A stretch of DNA of 64,000 nucleotides from Mariniphaga sp964559175 (GTDB taxonomy: Bacteria > Bacteroidota > Bacteroidia > Bacteroidales > Prolixibacteraceae), in NCBI GenBank assembly GCA_964559175.1, contig CAZLGT010000010.1:1-64000 (forward strand), given 5' to 3'. How positions within the stretch are numbered: the first letter of the stretch is position 1; every line of letters begins with the position of its first letter. Made by a program: the position numbers and the translations under genes. The notes under the pieces are model-generated. The model searched no databases, was not told the DNA's origin, and worked only from the letters and a program-made list of their open reading frames with translations. Shown piece after piece: positions 44,975 through 53,511 of this stretch.

Positions 44975-45000
44975 GGAATAAGAAATAAGAAATAAGAAAT
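44969..45000 (+). repeat. Right flank of four-helix-bundle gene: 7-bp tandem repeat
   Basis: Four units of (A/G)AATAAG run up to the alpha-subunit TTG/ATG region. The first units are inverted relative to the repeat at 44550-44566. The tract overlaps the stop region of the four-helix-bundle gene and lies just in front of the next start codon. Confidence 0.7.
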
Positions 45001-45021
45001 TTGGAACATAAAACTTATACA

Positions 45022-46119
45022 ATGGGAGAACTTAGATTAATGAAGGGGAACGAGGTGCTGGCCGAGGCTGCCATCCGGTGCGGATGCGACGGCTATTTCG
45101 GCTATCCCATTACACCTCAGTCGGAAGTGATGGAAATGCTGATGGACCGCCAGCCCTGGGACGAAACCGGAATGGTGGTTTTGCAGGCCGAAAGCGAGGT
45201 GGCGGCCATTAACATGGTTTATGGCGCTGCCGGAGCTGGAAAGAAAGTGATGACTTCATCATCCAGCCCGGGCGTGAGCTTGATGTCGGAGGGTATTTCA
45301 TACATAGCAGGCGCCGAGTTGCCCTGCCTGCTTGTAAACGTTCAGCGAGGCGGGCCCGGCCTTGGAACCATCCAGCCATCGCAGGCAGATTATGCTCAGG
45401 CGGTGAAAGGAGGAGGGCACGGCGATTACAAAATGATTGTGCTGGCCCCGTCGTCGGTGCAGGAAATGAACGATTTTGTGGATTTAGGCTTCGAACTGGC
45501 ATTTAAATACCGCAACCCGGCCATGATTTTAACCGATGGCGCCATTGGGCAGATGATGGAAAAAGTAGAGCTTTCGGACTACAAGAAACGCTGGACTGAT
45601 GAAGAAGTAATTGAAAAAAACGGCAGCTGGGCAACGGTTGGAAAACCATCGACCCGCGAACGCAATGTCATCACTTCCCTTGAACTCGATTCAGCAAAAA
45701 TGGAAGTAAACAACCAGCGTTTTCAGGAAAAATACCGGAAGATGGAAGCGGAAGAGCAGCGCTACGAAGCCATTCAGTGCGACGATGCCGAATACCTTTT
45801 TGTGGCCTTTGGAACGGCTGCAAGGGTTTGTGAAAAAGCAGTGGAAATTGCACGTGAGAAAGGCATTAAAGTTGGTTTGCTCCGGCCCATTACCCTTTTC
45901 CCGTTCCCAAAAAACATTATTAAAGAACTGGCGCCAAAGGTAAAAGGCTTTTTATCGGTTGAAATGAACGCCGGTCAAATGGTGGAAGATGTAAAATTAG
46001 CAGTGTATGACGCCGGTTGTAACCAAAGGGTTGAATTTTTCGGAAGAATGGGTGGAATCATCCCATCGCCCGGTGATGTGGTGGAAGCGCTGGAACAAAA
46101 ACTAATGAAGGAGGGATAA
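45022..46119 (+). CDS. 2-oxoacid:ferredoxin oxidoreductase, alpha subunit
   Basis: 365 residues from the ATG at 45022; the family starts at MGELRLMKGNE, so the TTG at 45001 is less likely. It holds the pyrimidine-binding PFOR domain I and domain II (CGCDGYFGYPITPQSEVMEML, VYGAAGAGKKVMTSSSSPGVSLM, GGPGLGTIQPSQADY). With the TPP (beta), gamma and delta subunits it forms a KorABCD/VorABCD-type enzyme that reversibly decarboxylates 2-oxoacids to acyl-CoA using ferredoxin. Likely substrates are branched or aromatic 2-oxoacids; subunit sequence alone does not fix this. Confidence 0.9.
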   Translation: MGELRLMKGNEVLAEAAIRCGCDGYFGYPITPQSEVMEMLMDRQPWDETGMVVLQAESEVAAINMVYGAAGAGKKVMTSSSSPGVSLMSEGISYIAGAELPCLLVNVQRGGPGLGTIQPSQADYAQAVKGGGHGDYKMIVLAPSSVQEMNDFVDLGFELAFKYRNPAMILTDGAIGQMMEKVELSDYKKRWTDEEVIEKNGSWATVGKPSTRERNVITSLELDSAKMEVNNQRFQEKYRKMEAEEQRYEAIQCDDAEYLFVAFGTAARVCEKAVEIAREKGIKVGLLRPITLFPFPKNIIKELAPKVKGFLSVEMNAGQMVEDVKLAVYDAGCNQRVEFFGRMGGIIPSPGDVVEALEQKLMKEG

Positions 46120-46121
46120 TA

Positions 46122-46910
46122 ATGGATATTAAAGAAATAATAAAACCGGAAAACCTGGTTTACAGTAAATCGAAGGTTCAGATTGACACGATTATGCACT
46201 ACTGCCCGGGATGTACCCACGGGGTGGTTCATAAACTCATTTCGGAACTGATTGATGAAATGGGCCTTCAGGAAAAAACCGTTGGCGTGGCACCGGTTGG
46301 CTGTGCAGTTTTTGCTTACAACTATATAGATATCGACTGGCAGGAAGCAGCCCACGGACGGGCGCCGGCGGTAGCCACAGGAATTGTTCGCCTGAATCCC
46401 GAAAAGTTCGTATTTACCTATCAGGGCGACGGTGACCTGGCCTCCATTGGTGCGGCTGAAATCATCCATGCCTGCAACCGCGGCGAAAACATCCTGGTAG
46501 TGTTCATTAACAACGGTATCTACGGAATGACTGGCGGGCAGATGGCGCCTACTACCATCGAAAATATGGTGACCTCGACAACGCCTTGCGGACGAGATCA
46601 TGAACGAAATGGATATCCGCTGAAAATGACCGATTTGGTAGCACAACTGCCGGGAACATCGTATGTTACAAGGCAGTCGGCCCAAAGCGCACCGGCAGTG
46701 CGGAAATGTAAAAGGGCACTAAAAAAAGGCATTCAGAACGTGCTCGACAAAAAAGGGACATCGTTTGTGGAAGTGGTTTCCACCTGCAACTCGGGCTGGA
46801 AAATGACACCGGTACAAGCCAACAAATGGATGGAAGAAAATATGTTTCCGTATTATCCGCTGGGCGATATGAAAGACAGTGAAAAAGGTGAACCCGTTTC
46901 AAACAATTAA
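46122..46910 (+). CDS. 2-oxoacid:ferredoxin oxidoreductase, TPP-binding beta subunit
   Basis: 262 residues. The thiamine diphosphate motif is YQGDGDLASIGAAEIIHACNRGENILVVFINN (GDGD about 105-108 to NN), with upstream CPGCTHGVVHKLI and VGCAVFAYNYIDIDW. It starts 2 bp after the alpha-subunit stop codon. It forms the catalytic centre with the alpha subunit. Confidence 0.93.
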   Translation: MDIKEIIKPENLVYSKSKVQIDTIMHYCPGCTHGVVHKLISELIDEMGLQEKTVGVAPVGCAVFAYNYIDIDWQEAAHGRAPAVATGIVRLNPEKFVFTYQGDGDLASIGAAEIIHACNRGENILVVFINNGIYGMTGGQMAPTTIENMVTSTTPCGRDHERNGYPLKMTDLVAQLPGTSYVTRQSAQSAPAVRKCKRALKKGIQNVLDKKGTSFVEVVSTCNSGWKMTPVQANKWMEENMFPYYPLGDMKDSEKGEPVSNN

Positions 46911-46922
46911 AAACCAGAAGTT

Positions 46923-47474
46923 ATGACAGAAGAAATGATAATAGCCGGTTTTGGCGGTCAGGGCGTACTTTCCATGGGAAAAATTCTCGCCTATTCAGGA
47001 ATTATGGAAGACAAGGAAGTTACCTGGTTTCCCTCGTACGGGCCCGAAATGCGCGGAGGTACTGCCAATGTTACTGTTATTGTAAGCGACAACCGCATCA
47101 GCTCGCCGGTATTGCACGAATACGATACGGCCATTATTCTGAACCAGCAGAGTATGGACAAATTTGAAAAAGCGGTGAAACCGGGCGGTACATTGTTGTA
47201 CGATCCCAACGGAATCGTAAATCACCCTACCCGGAAAGACATCAATATTTACAGAGTGGAAGGCACCAAAACAGCCGTTGAAATGGGCAATCCCAAAGTG
47301 TTCAACATGATTGTTTTCGGCAGTTTCCTGAAGGTGAAACCCATTCTGAAACTCGATAACGTGGAAAAAGGTTTGGAAAAATCGTTGCCCGAGCGCTACC
47401 ACAAGCTCATACCGCTAAACCTGGAAGCTATTCAGAAAGGCCGGGAGATTGTGGAAACGGTGCAGGAGGTGTGA
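46923..47474 (+). CDS. 2-oxoacid:ferredoxin oxidoreductase, gamma subunit
   Basis: 183 residues of the PFOR domain III family: MIIAGFGGQGVLSMGKILAYSG, EVTWFPSYGPEMRGGTANVTVIVS and AVEMGNPKVFNMIVFGSFL. It completes the DABC operon. The last 80 bp of this gene recur, degraded, at 48311-48390 beyond the toxin-antitoxin pair. Confidence 0.93.
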   Translation: MTEEMIIAGFGGQGVLSMGKILAYSGIMEDKEVTWFPSYGPEMRGGTANVTVIVSDNRISSPVLHEYDTAIILNQQSMDKFEKAVKPGGTLLYDPNGIVNHPTRKDINIYRVEGTKTAVEMGNPKVFNMIVFGSFLKVKPILKLDNVEKGLEKSLPERYHKLIPLNLEAIQKGREIVETVQEV

Positions 47475-47495
47475 GGTAATTTAGTTCGTAACACA

Positions 47496-47888
47496 TCATT
47501 GCCGGAGAAGGGCTTCAATTTCATGGATAAATTCTTGTGTTTTTGCTATTAGCGGTTTAACTGTTTCTTCATCAAAGTCAAAAAGATCACCATAATCACC
47601 TTTTTGCCTGTAATCGAATAGTTTGGAAAATAGTTTCCCATTTTCCTTTGAAAATTTTCCTGTTTTTACGAAATGAAGACTAAATTGTCTTCTTGCTCCA
47701 TCATGTGACTGGGTTTCAATTTCATATTTTAGCAGGAGTGCAATAACCGCATAAAAGCATGCATAATACAACCGGTTGATTACAGCATTCCATTTGTTAT
47801 TGCCGGCTAATATCAAAGCTTCTTCAAAAGATTCTTTGGCCCGGTTAAGTCTGTAGAAAATATAATCATTCCGGTTTTCAATAATCAT
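47496..47888 (-). CDS. HEPN-domain protein (toxin candidate of MNT/HEPN pair)
   Basis: 130 residues, all helical. The HEPN pattern is clear: FYRLNRAKESFEEALILAGNNKWNAVINRLYYACFYAVIALL, and RQFSLH, which fits the R-x4-6-H ribonuclease motif, then LFDYRQKGDYGD. In MNT/HEPN modules the HEPN protein is an RNase whose activity is blocked by nucleotidyl transfer from the partner. Its ATG overlaps the MNT stop codon (ATGA), so the two are translationally coupled. Confidence 0.87.
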   Translation of the reverse strand: MIIENRNDYIFYRLNRAKESFEEALILAGNNKWNAVINRLYYACFYAVIALLLKYEIETQSHDGARRQFSLHFVKTGKFSKENGKLFSKLFDYRQKGDYGDLFDFDEETVKPLIAKTQEFIHEIEALLRQ

Positions 47889-48199
47889 AGTCTTATACCC
47901 TCCCTTAAAACGGATTTGTATAAAGGCGAAAAAGACATAATGGAATTCCAGTATTTTTTAGGATAAATAAATGCAGATATAATTTGTCCGGAATCCAATT
48001 CAAGGTCATAAAGCCTATCTCTGAATTTATCTTCTATTTCGTTTGTAACCTTAGGTTCATCAACAAGGATAATTATGTCCCAGTCTGAATCGGACCGGGA
48101 ATCTCCTCTTGCCCTCGAACCAAAAAGAAAAGCTTCGGCTGATGGATCCTGGTTGTGAATTGTTTCTGATATTCTGTCAGTTAATGTATCTGAATTCAT
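47885..48199 (-). CDS. MNT-type minimal nucleotidyltransferase (antitoxin of MNT/HEPN pair)
   Basis: 104 residues from the ATG at 48199; a TTG at 48208 is a weaker option. The nucleotidyltransferase motif GSRARGDSRSDSDWDIIILVD has the G-S and the D-x-D metal pair intact (about 28-48). Such antitoxins AMPylate the HEPN partner. The pair lies between the gamma-subunit gene and a decayed copy of that gene's end, on the opposite strand. A matching -7 box is at 48215-48222. Confidence 0.88.
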   Translation of the reverse strand: MNSDTLTDRISETIHNQDPSAEAFLFGSRARGDSRSDSDWDIIILVDEPKVTNEIEDKFRDRLYDLELDSGQIISAFIYPKKYWNSIMSFSPLYKSVLREGIRL

Positions 48200-48214
48200 A
48201 AATTCCAATTTTTA

Positions 48215-48222
48215 CAAATTTA
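48215..48222 (-). promoter_or_regulatory. Putative -7 element for the MNT/HEPN operon
   Basis: Minus strand reads TAAATTTG, a full TAnnTTTG match, 16 bp before the MNT start codon. The -33 position has no clear TTG. Confidence 0.4.
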
Positions 48223-48310
48223 GCAAAAAAGTTAAAGACAGATTGAACTTGCTGCTGAAGCTTAAATATTACTCCAAATTCCAATATCTTTTAATTTTGA
48301 TGTCGGACGA

Positions 48311-48390
48311 TACCACAAGCTCATTCCGCTAAATATGGAAGCCATTCAGTAAGGGCAGGAGATTGTGGAAACAGTGCAGAAGGTGTGAGG
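48311..48390 (+). pseudogene. Decayed duplicate of the 3' end of the gamma-subunit gene
   Basis: 80 bp aligning without gaps to 47397-47476 (offset 914) with about nine or ten mismatches. One mismatch turns the codon after ATT CAG into TAA, so it could not be translated to the end. The match continues weakly past the stop codon. It marks a duplication bracketing the MNT/HEPN module. Confidence 0.88.
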
Positions 48391-48395
48391 TTATT

Positions 48396-50711
48396 TTAAT
48401 CCAGAGTCCCATCCAACATTACCTTTTCTCCCACTTCAGTCTCCATTTCCACCACTATGTCCCCGTACATCACTTTGCATGAATTGCCGAGCAGCGAAGT
48501 AACTTTTGCTTCGGTAAGCCGGCCGTTTTCCCATGCCATATCCACTTCGAAACCGCCGCGGGCACGGAGGCCTTTCGCATGACCGTTTTGCCAGGAGGGT
48601 GGGAGGGCAGGCAGCAATTGCAGCACCCCGTTGTGGCTTTGCAGCAGCATTTCGGCAATGCCGGCAGTGCCGCCAAAGTTTCCGTCAATCTGGAATGGCG
48701 GATGGTTGTCGAACAGGTTGGGATGCGTTGATTTGGCCAGAAGCGCCAGAATGTTTTCGTGCGCTTTTTCCCCGTCTTTCAGACGGGCAAAAAAGTTGAT
48801 GATCCATGCGCGACTCCAGCCGGTGTGACCGCCGCCATGCCTCAACCTTTCCTCAATGGATTTGCGCGAGGCTTCCATCCACTTCGGATCACCGGGGTCC
48901 GTAAATTCCTCGCCGGGATGCAGGGCATACAAGTGCGACATGTGGCGATGCCCCGGTTCGGCTTCCGGCAGCTCTTCCGACCATTCCAGAATGCGTCCGT
49001 CGGAACCGATTTGCGATGGCGTAAGTTGTGCCAGCATGGTACGCAGTGTGTCGGCAAACGGGATGTCGATATTCAGTATCTCGGAGGTTTTGATGCAGTT
49101 GGTAAATAGTTCGCGGATGATTTGGTGGTCCATAGCCGGTCCCATACACACGGCAGCCTTTTCTCCGTTTGGTGCAATAAATGTATTTTCGGGCGACATG
49201 CTTGGTCCCGAAATCAGCAGCCCGGTTTTGGGGTCTTCCACCAGAAAATCCACAAAAAAGAGGGCGGCATCTTTTAAAACCGGGTATGCTTTTTCGCGAA
49301 GAAACTGCTTATCTCCGGTGTAATCGTAATGTTCCCAGAAATGGTCGGAACACCAGGCGGCTCCCATGGGCCACATCCCGTAACCGGTCATGCCAATGGG
49401 ATCGGTGAATTTCCACACATCGGTAGTGTGGTGGGCCACAAAACCGCGGCAACCGTAAACTTCGCGGGCGGTTTGGGAGCCCCGTTCGCGCAGTCCGTCC
49501 ACAAATTCAAAAAACGGTTCCTGCGTTTCGGCCAGATTGGTAATGAGCGCCGGCCAGTAATTCATTTGAATATTAATGTTGATGTGGTAGTCGGCGTTCC
49601 ACGGGGGCGACAATGTTCCGTCCCAGATCCCCTGCAGGTTGGCTGGTAAACCGCCGGGGCGTGATGAGCTGATAAGCAAATACCGTCCGAACTGGAAATA
49701 GAGTTCGGTGAGATGGTCGTCGCTGGCGCCGTTTTTTACACGTTCCAAACGCTTATTGGTGGGAATGTTCAGCGTATCGGGATTATTCAGGGCCAGATCA
49801 ACCCGGTTAAACAGTTCCTGGTATTCTGCAATGTGATTTGATTTTAATTGATTGAAAGCGGTTTGGGTAGCTTTCCTGACATCTTCAGCCGCTTTTTCCG
49901 TTTCGTGATCGCCCCAAAAATTCGTTCTTCCTGAAACCAGAATGAGCACTTCATCGGCATTTTTTACTGTAATTTTTCCACCGGCTGCAACCAGTTCACC
50001 GCCTGTGTTTTCGACATTCGCCACCGAGGCAAAGCGGGTTCCGCGCCCTTCGTATTGGGCAAAGCCGGTCATGAGTAGTTGGTTGTCGCTGGCAGAAACC
50101 ACTTCTGCATTACCGGGCCGTTCCATCCATGTGGTAAAATTCAGTTTTCCGTTTTCTGATGCAGAAAGTTTAACGGCAATAACCTGATCGGGCGCCGAGG
50201 CAAAAACCTTGCGGGTATATTTTACGTTATCCGATGTAAAACGGGTGGTAGTCACTGCCGTCCGCAAGTCGAGGTCCCGTTTGTAATCTGAGACGTTGCT
50301 CAACCCTTCGAATTCAAAAAACAGATCGCCCAGCGTTTGGTAGGTATGTTTTCCGCCGTCGATGCGTTTCCCCATAATTTTTTCCTGTGCCAGCCGGTCG
50401 CCTTCGGCATATTTACCTTCAAAAAGAAGCTGGCGCACTTTATCCAGATTTTCAAGCGCTTCGGGGTTTGCCCGCTCAATGGGGCCGCCCGTCCAAACCG
50501 ATTCTTCGTTGAGTTGAATACGTTCGGTTTCGGTACCTCCAAAAACCATAGCGCCCAAACGTCCGTTTCCAATGGGCAGGGCTTCCACCCATTCGCCGGC
50601 TGGTTCGTTGTACCAGAGTCTCAATTCCCTTTTCGGTGTATCATTATGTGTCTTACAACTTTGAAAAACAAGTGCAAAAAAAAGTACGAACAGGAAAAAA
50701 AATCGGGACAT
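48396..50711 (-). CDS. GH95 alpha-L-fucosidase-like lipoprotein
   Basis: 771 residues with a lipoprotein signal (lipobox FQSC, Cys at about 19). The family start LWYNEPAGEWVEALPIGNGRLGAMVFGG and the active-site stretch WNADYHININIQMNYWPA, plus MGMWPMGAAWCSDHFWEHY-type residues, are typical of glycoside hydrolase family 95, which cleaves 1,2-alpha-L-fucosides (some act on L-galactosides) by inversion. It is surface or periplasmic. No SusC/SusD pair or other CAZyme is adjacent; a plug-only TonB protein lies upstream. Confidence 0.92.
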   Translation of the reverse strand: MSRFFFLFVLFFALVFQSCKTHNDTPKRELRLWYNEPAGEWVEALPIGNGRLGAMVFGGTETERIQLNEESVWTGGPIERANPEALENLDKVRQLLFEGKYAEGDRLAQEKIMGKRIDGGKHTYQTLGDLFFEFEGLSNVSDYKRDLDLRTAVTTTRFTSDNVKYTRKVFASAPDQVIAVKLSASENGKLNFTTWMERPGNAEVVSASDNQLLMTGFAQYEGRGTRFASVANVENTGGELVAAGGKITVKNADEVLILVSGRTNFWGDHETEKAAEDVRKATQTAFNQLKSNHIAEYQELFNRVDLALNNPDTLNIPTNKRLERVKNGASDDHLTELYFQFGRYLLISSSRPGGLPANLQGIWDGTLSPPWNADYHININIQMNYWPALITNLAETQEPFFEFVDGLRERGSQTAREVYGCRGFVAHHTTDVWKFTDPIGMTGYGMWPMGAAWCSDHFWEHYDYTGDKQFLREKAYPVLKDAALFFVDFLVEDPKTGLLISGPSMSPENTFIAPNGEKAAVCMGPAMDHQIIRELFTNCIKTSEILNIDIPFADTLRTMLAQLTPSQIGSDGRILEWSEELPEAEPGHRHMSHLYALHPGEEFTDPGDPKWMEASRKSIEERLRHGGGHTGWSRAWIINFFARLKDGEKAHENILALLAKSTHPNLFDNHPPFQIDGNFGGTAGIAEMLLQSHNGVLQLLPALPPSWQNGHAKGLRARGGFEVDMAWENGRLTEAKVTSLLGNSCKVMYGDIVVEMETEVGEKVMLDGTLD

Positions 50712-50745
50712 TTTTAATCAGTTTGGTTTATTTTGAAATGAAGAA

Positions 50746-51426
50746 TTAATCGTTTCCGCGTTTGGTTTCGATAAGAACCACTCCGTTTGCTCCGCGGGAA
50801 CCGTAGATGGCAGAACTTCCGTCTTTAATTACGTTGATGCTTTTTACCTGAACCGGAGGAATTGAACCGAGCATACTTCCGTCAACCGGAATTCCATCCA
50901 CAATAATGAGTGCGGCACTGCTGCTGTTTATGGAATTGATGCCGCGGATGATGATTTCCCCGTTCATGATTTGGACTCCTGAAAAGCGCCCTTTGATTAC
51001 TTCGTAAAGGTCGCTGTACTGCGAAAAGTCCATATCGTCGCTGTTGAGGTTGGCCAATGCGTTTAACTTGTTTTTGTCGGAAACGTGGCCGTAGCCGATG
51101 GCATATTCCCGGTTTTTTTCTCCGGGTTTCAGTTTCAGGTTAACCGCTACCAGTTTGATTTTATCTTCCAGTCTTACCCGCTGGTTGTAAAAACCATTGG
51201 CACTTACCTTTAACCGGTCATTTGAATTTACAGCTACAGAAAACTGACCAAGCGAATCGGTTAAAACTGTTTGTTTGGTGCTTCTGACCTGGATTTCGGC
51301 ATCGATGAGCGGAATGCTGTCGAACGTGGTAACAACTCCGTGTATTACCCGGTCTTGTGCCGTGGCAAAAATACTAATGCAAACGGCTGCTAATACAATA
51401 AAGGGTGCAAAAATTTTTTTATTCAT
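50746..51426 (-). CDS. TonB plug-domain protein without a beta barrel
   Basis: 226 residues with a signal peptide (about 1-23, ending FATAQ). A carboxypeptidase-like regulatory domain (about 25-100, GVVTTFDSIPLIDAEIQV) is followed by a TonB receptor plug domain (about 125-226) ending in GSSAIYGSRGANGVVLIETKRG, the end of a SusC-type plug. The barrel of about 700 residues is absent and the gene stops cleanly at 50746. It is either an intact stand-alone plug protein or a truncated SusC; the good stop and the 34-bp gap to GH95 favour the first. Confidence 0.8.
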   Translation of the reverse strand: MNKKIFAPFIVLAAVCISIFATAQDRVIHGVVTTFDSIPLIDAEIQVRSTKQTVLTDSLGQFSVAVNSNDRLKVSANGFYNQRVRLEDKIKLVAVNLKLKPGEKNREYAIGYGHVSDKNKLNALANLNSDDMDFSQYSDLYEVIKGRFSGVQIMNGEIIIRGINSINSSSAALIIVDGIPVDGSMLGSIPPVQVKSINVIKDGSSAIYGSRGANGVVLIETKRGND

Positions 51427-51523
51427 GGCTTTCTCTTCTAATTATGTTTCAATTACAAATTTATATTAAAATTCAAATAATCGCATTAAACCCTTCAAAA
51501 AACATGCCGCTATCCGGTGGTTT

Positions 51524-52471
51524 TCAGGTTTGTGTTTTTGCAGCTACCACCCGTTTTACCCGGTAGGGTTTTTTTTGCTGCGATTCAAAATAGGTACGCA
51601 TTTGCAGTTCGGCAATAATTCCGATGGTAACAAACTGAATGCCTCCCATTACCAAAAGAATACCAAGTAAAAGGAGCGGTTTGCCCCAGATGTCATGCCC
51701 TGTAATTTTCATGATAAACATGTAAAAATTGATGAGTACGCCTAATCCAAGTGTGACGATTCCAAGGCCTCCGAAAAAGTGCATGGGCCGCTGCATGTAT
51801 TTTTTGAAAAAGAGCATCAGAAAAAGGTCGCTCATTACCTTTGTGGTGCGGCTGAGGTTGTATTTCGAGGTTCCGAATTTCCGGGGCCGGTGGTTTACAT
51901 CAACCTGCGTAATTCGGGTGGCTCCTTCAAGGGTAATCAGTACCGGAATAAAGCGGTGCAGTTCGCCGTAAATGTGAATGCTTTTGATGGTTTCGCGGGT
52001 GAATATCTTCAGGGTACACCCCAGGTCCTTCATTTTGGTGCCGGTTGATTTGCGAATCATATAGTTGGCCATTTTTGAAGGTATTTTGCGCAGAAACATG
52101 CCGTCTTTCCGGTTGGCCCGAACGCCGGCCACCATATCCCAGTTTTCGGCTTCAATCATTTTCAGCATGCCTGGTATATCGGCCGGATCGTTTTGCAAAT
52201 CACCGTCAATCAATGCCACATATTCTCCATCGGCCTGGTCGATTCCGGCTTGCAAAGCCGAACTTTGCCCGTAATTTCTTTTCAGTTCAACCAAAATAAA
52301 ACGCTCGTCGTTAATTTTCAGAATTTCTGAACGGGTGTTGTCAGTTGAGCCGTCATCTACAAAAATGGCCTCAAAGCTGATTCCTCCAAGTGCCTTTTGA
52401 ATTTGTTCTGCAAGAGGTTTTATATTGGGTTCTTCGTTAAAAACACAAATAACCAGTGAGAGTTTTTTCAT
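51524..52471 (-). CDS. Family 2 glycosyltransferase (DPM1/GtrB-like)
   Basis: 315 residues. The GT-A domain starts with LSLVICVFNEEPNIKPL, has the metal site EAIFVDDGSTDNTR and LIDGDLQNDP, and continues to about 220. Two C-terminal membrane helices (about 230-255 and 265-290) follow, as in GtrB or polyprenyl-phosphate glycosyltransferases that load a sugar on undecaprenyl phosphate. The acceptor and sugar are not inferable. It is flanked by outer-membrane protein genes, not by a polysaccharide cluster. Confidence 0.85.
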   Translation of the reverse strand: MKKLSLVICVFNEEPNIKPLAEQIQKALGGISFEAIFVDDGSTDNTRSEILKINDERFILVELKRNYGQSSALQAGIDQADGEYVALIDGDLQNDPADIPGMLKMIEAENWDMVAGVRANRKDGMFLRKIPSKMANYMIRKSTGTKMKDLGCTLKIFTRETIKSIHIYGELHRFIPVLITLEGATRITQVDVNHRPRKFGTSKYNLSRTTKVMSDLFLMLFFKKYMQRPMHFFGGLGIVTLGLGVLINFYMFIMKITGHDIWGKPLLLLGILLVMGGIQFVTIGIIAELQMRTYFESQQKKPYRVKRVVAAKTQT

Positions 52472-52539
52472 TTGAATGAATTAATCGATTTATACATTTT
52501 CACGGGCAAAGGTACATAATTCCGCAGCAAATCCGATGG

Positions 52540-53442
52540 TTAGCCTGCTGCGTTCAGTTTCCAGATAAACGAAGCTTTTACGGTTTTGTATTCCCAGTGG
52601 CGTAATCCGTGGAAGTATTGCAGCCTGACCGCTTTGTTGCTGAAATCTTTCCGGATGTCGAAATTCAGTTGCATGGGGCGGTCGCGTTCGTTTTTGTAGC
52701 CCGAGTATCCCGACCACGATGCCGAAAACAGCCAGTCGTTTCGGTTGTAATCGGCACCCAGTGCATAAAGCAGAGCGTCGTTTTGCAGGTTCAGTTCATC
52801 GTTGGTTTGCCAGGTGTAAAAACCTATCAGTCCAAAGGGTTTAAACCAACCGGAGGCAGCATTCCCCATTTTTTTTGAAAAGCTCAGGTCGAGAAAATAA
52901 GCCGGACTGTCGGAATAGCGGGCGCCTTCCAGCTGATTGCCCGATGCTGTTTTGGTAGCAAAACGAAACAGTGTGTTGGGAATTTTTCTGTCTTTAAAAA
53001 CCTGAATGAGTGTGCTGAAATAAAAATCTCCAATGGCGGTGCCTCTGCCGTCTTCGATGCGTGCAAAACGTTCGTTGCGTATTTCTTCAGAAAAAGCAAA
53101 CCGTTCAAATGCCACACCATACATTTCAATGGCAATTTTATTACCGGCAAAAGGAATATAAACATATCCTGAAAAATCCTGTGTTGGGTCGCCGCTGTGA
53201 AAGTGGCCGGAGAAGCTGATTTCCAGCTCGGCAGGTCCGGTTAGATCCCCTTTTTGCACATGGGGAACAGGCAGGGCATTCGGCCCCAGGTAGCCCGGCG
53301 ACATGATGATCCAGTTGCGCCAGCCCGGGTCTCCGGTTTCCCAGCCGTGCTGTTCGTTCCACCATCCCATACCGGCTCCTGCCTGCTGCCCGAAAGCGGC
53401 AACACCGGAAAGGAAGAAAAGTATTAACACAAAGTATTTCAT
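52540..53442 (-). CDS. Outer-membrane beta-barrel protein of unknown function
   Basis: 300 residues with a signal peptide (about 1-18, ending AAFGQ). It begins with Trp/Gly-rich GAGMGWWNEQHGWETGDPGWRNW and alternates polar and aromatic residues in strands (FSGYVYIPF, YFLDLSFSKKMG, FGLIGFYTWQTND, NDWLFSASWSGYSGY). No family is recognised. It is monocistronic in appearance, 68 bp upstream of the glycosyltransferase gene on the same strand. Confidence 0.55.
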   Translation of the reverse strand: MKYFVLILFFLSGVAAFGQQAGAGMGWWNEQHGWETGDPGWRNWIIMSPGYLGPNALPVPHVQKGDLTGPAELEISFSGHFHSGDPTQDFSGYVYIPFAGNKIAIEMYGVAFERFAFSEEIRNERFARIEDGRGTAIGDFYFSTLIQVFKDRKIPNTLFRFATKTASGNQLEGARYSDSPAYFLDLSFSKKMGNAASGWFKPFGLIGFYTWQTNDELNLQNDALLYALGADYNRNDWLFSASWSGYSGYKNERDRPMQLNFDIRKDFSNKAVRLQYFHGLRHWEYKTVKASFIWKLNAAG

Positions 53443-53473
53443 GGTTTATTTTAAATATGCACGGCAAAGAAAG

Positions 53474-53503
53474 TAAAAAGGACTGCCGGTAATTGGCAGC
53501 CCA
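53474..53503 (-). terminator. Intrinsic terminator of the C1 peptidase gene
   Basis: Minus strand has GGGCTGCC, a loop of six, GGCAGTCC (8 bp with one G-U) and then TTTTT, just after the stop at 53512. Confidence 0.75.
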
Positions 53504-53511
53504 CCTGTTTT

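Noticed and set aside
44550..45000. Diversity-generating retroelement with Avd
   Set aside because: The four-helix protein is of the S23 type, and there is no reverse transcriptase, template or variable repeat nearby.
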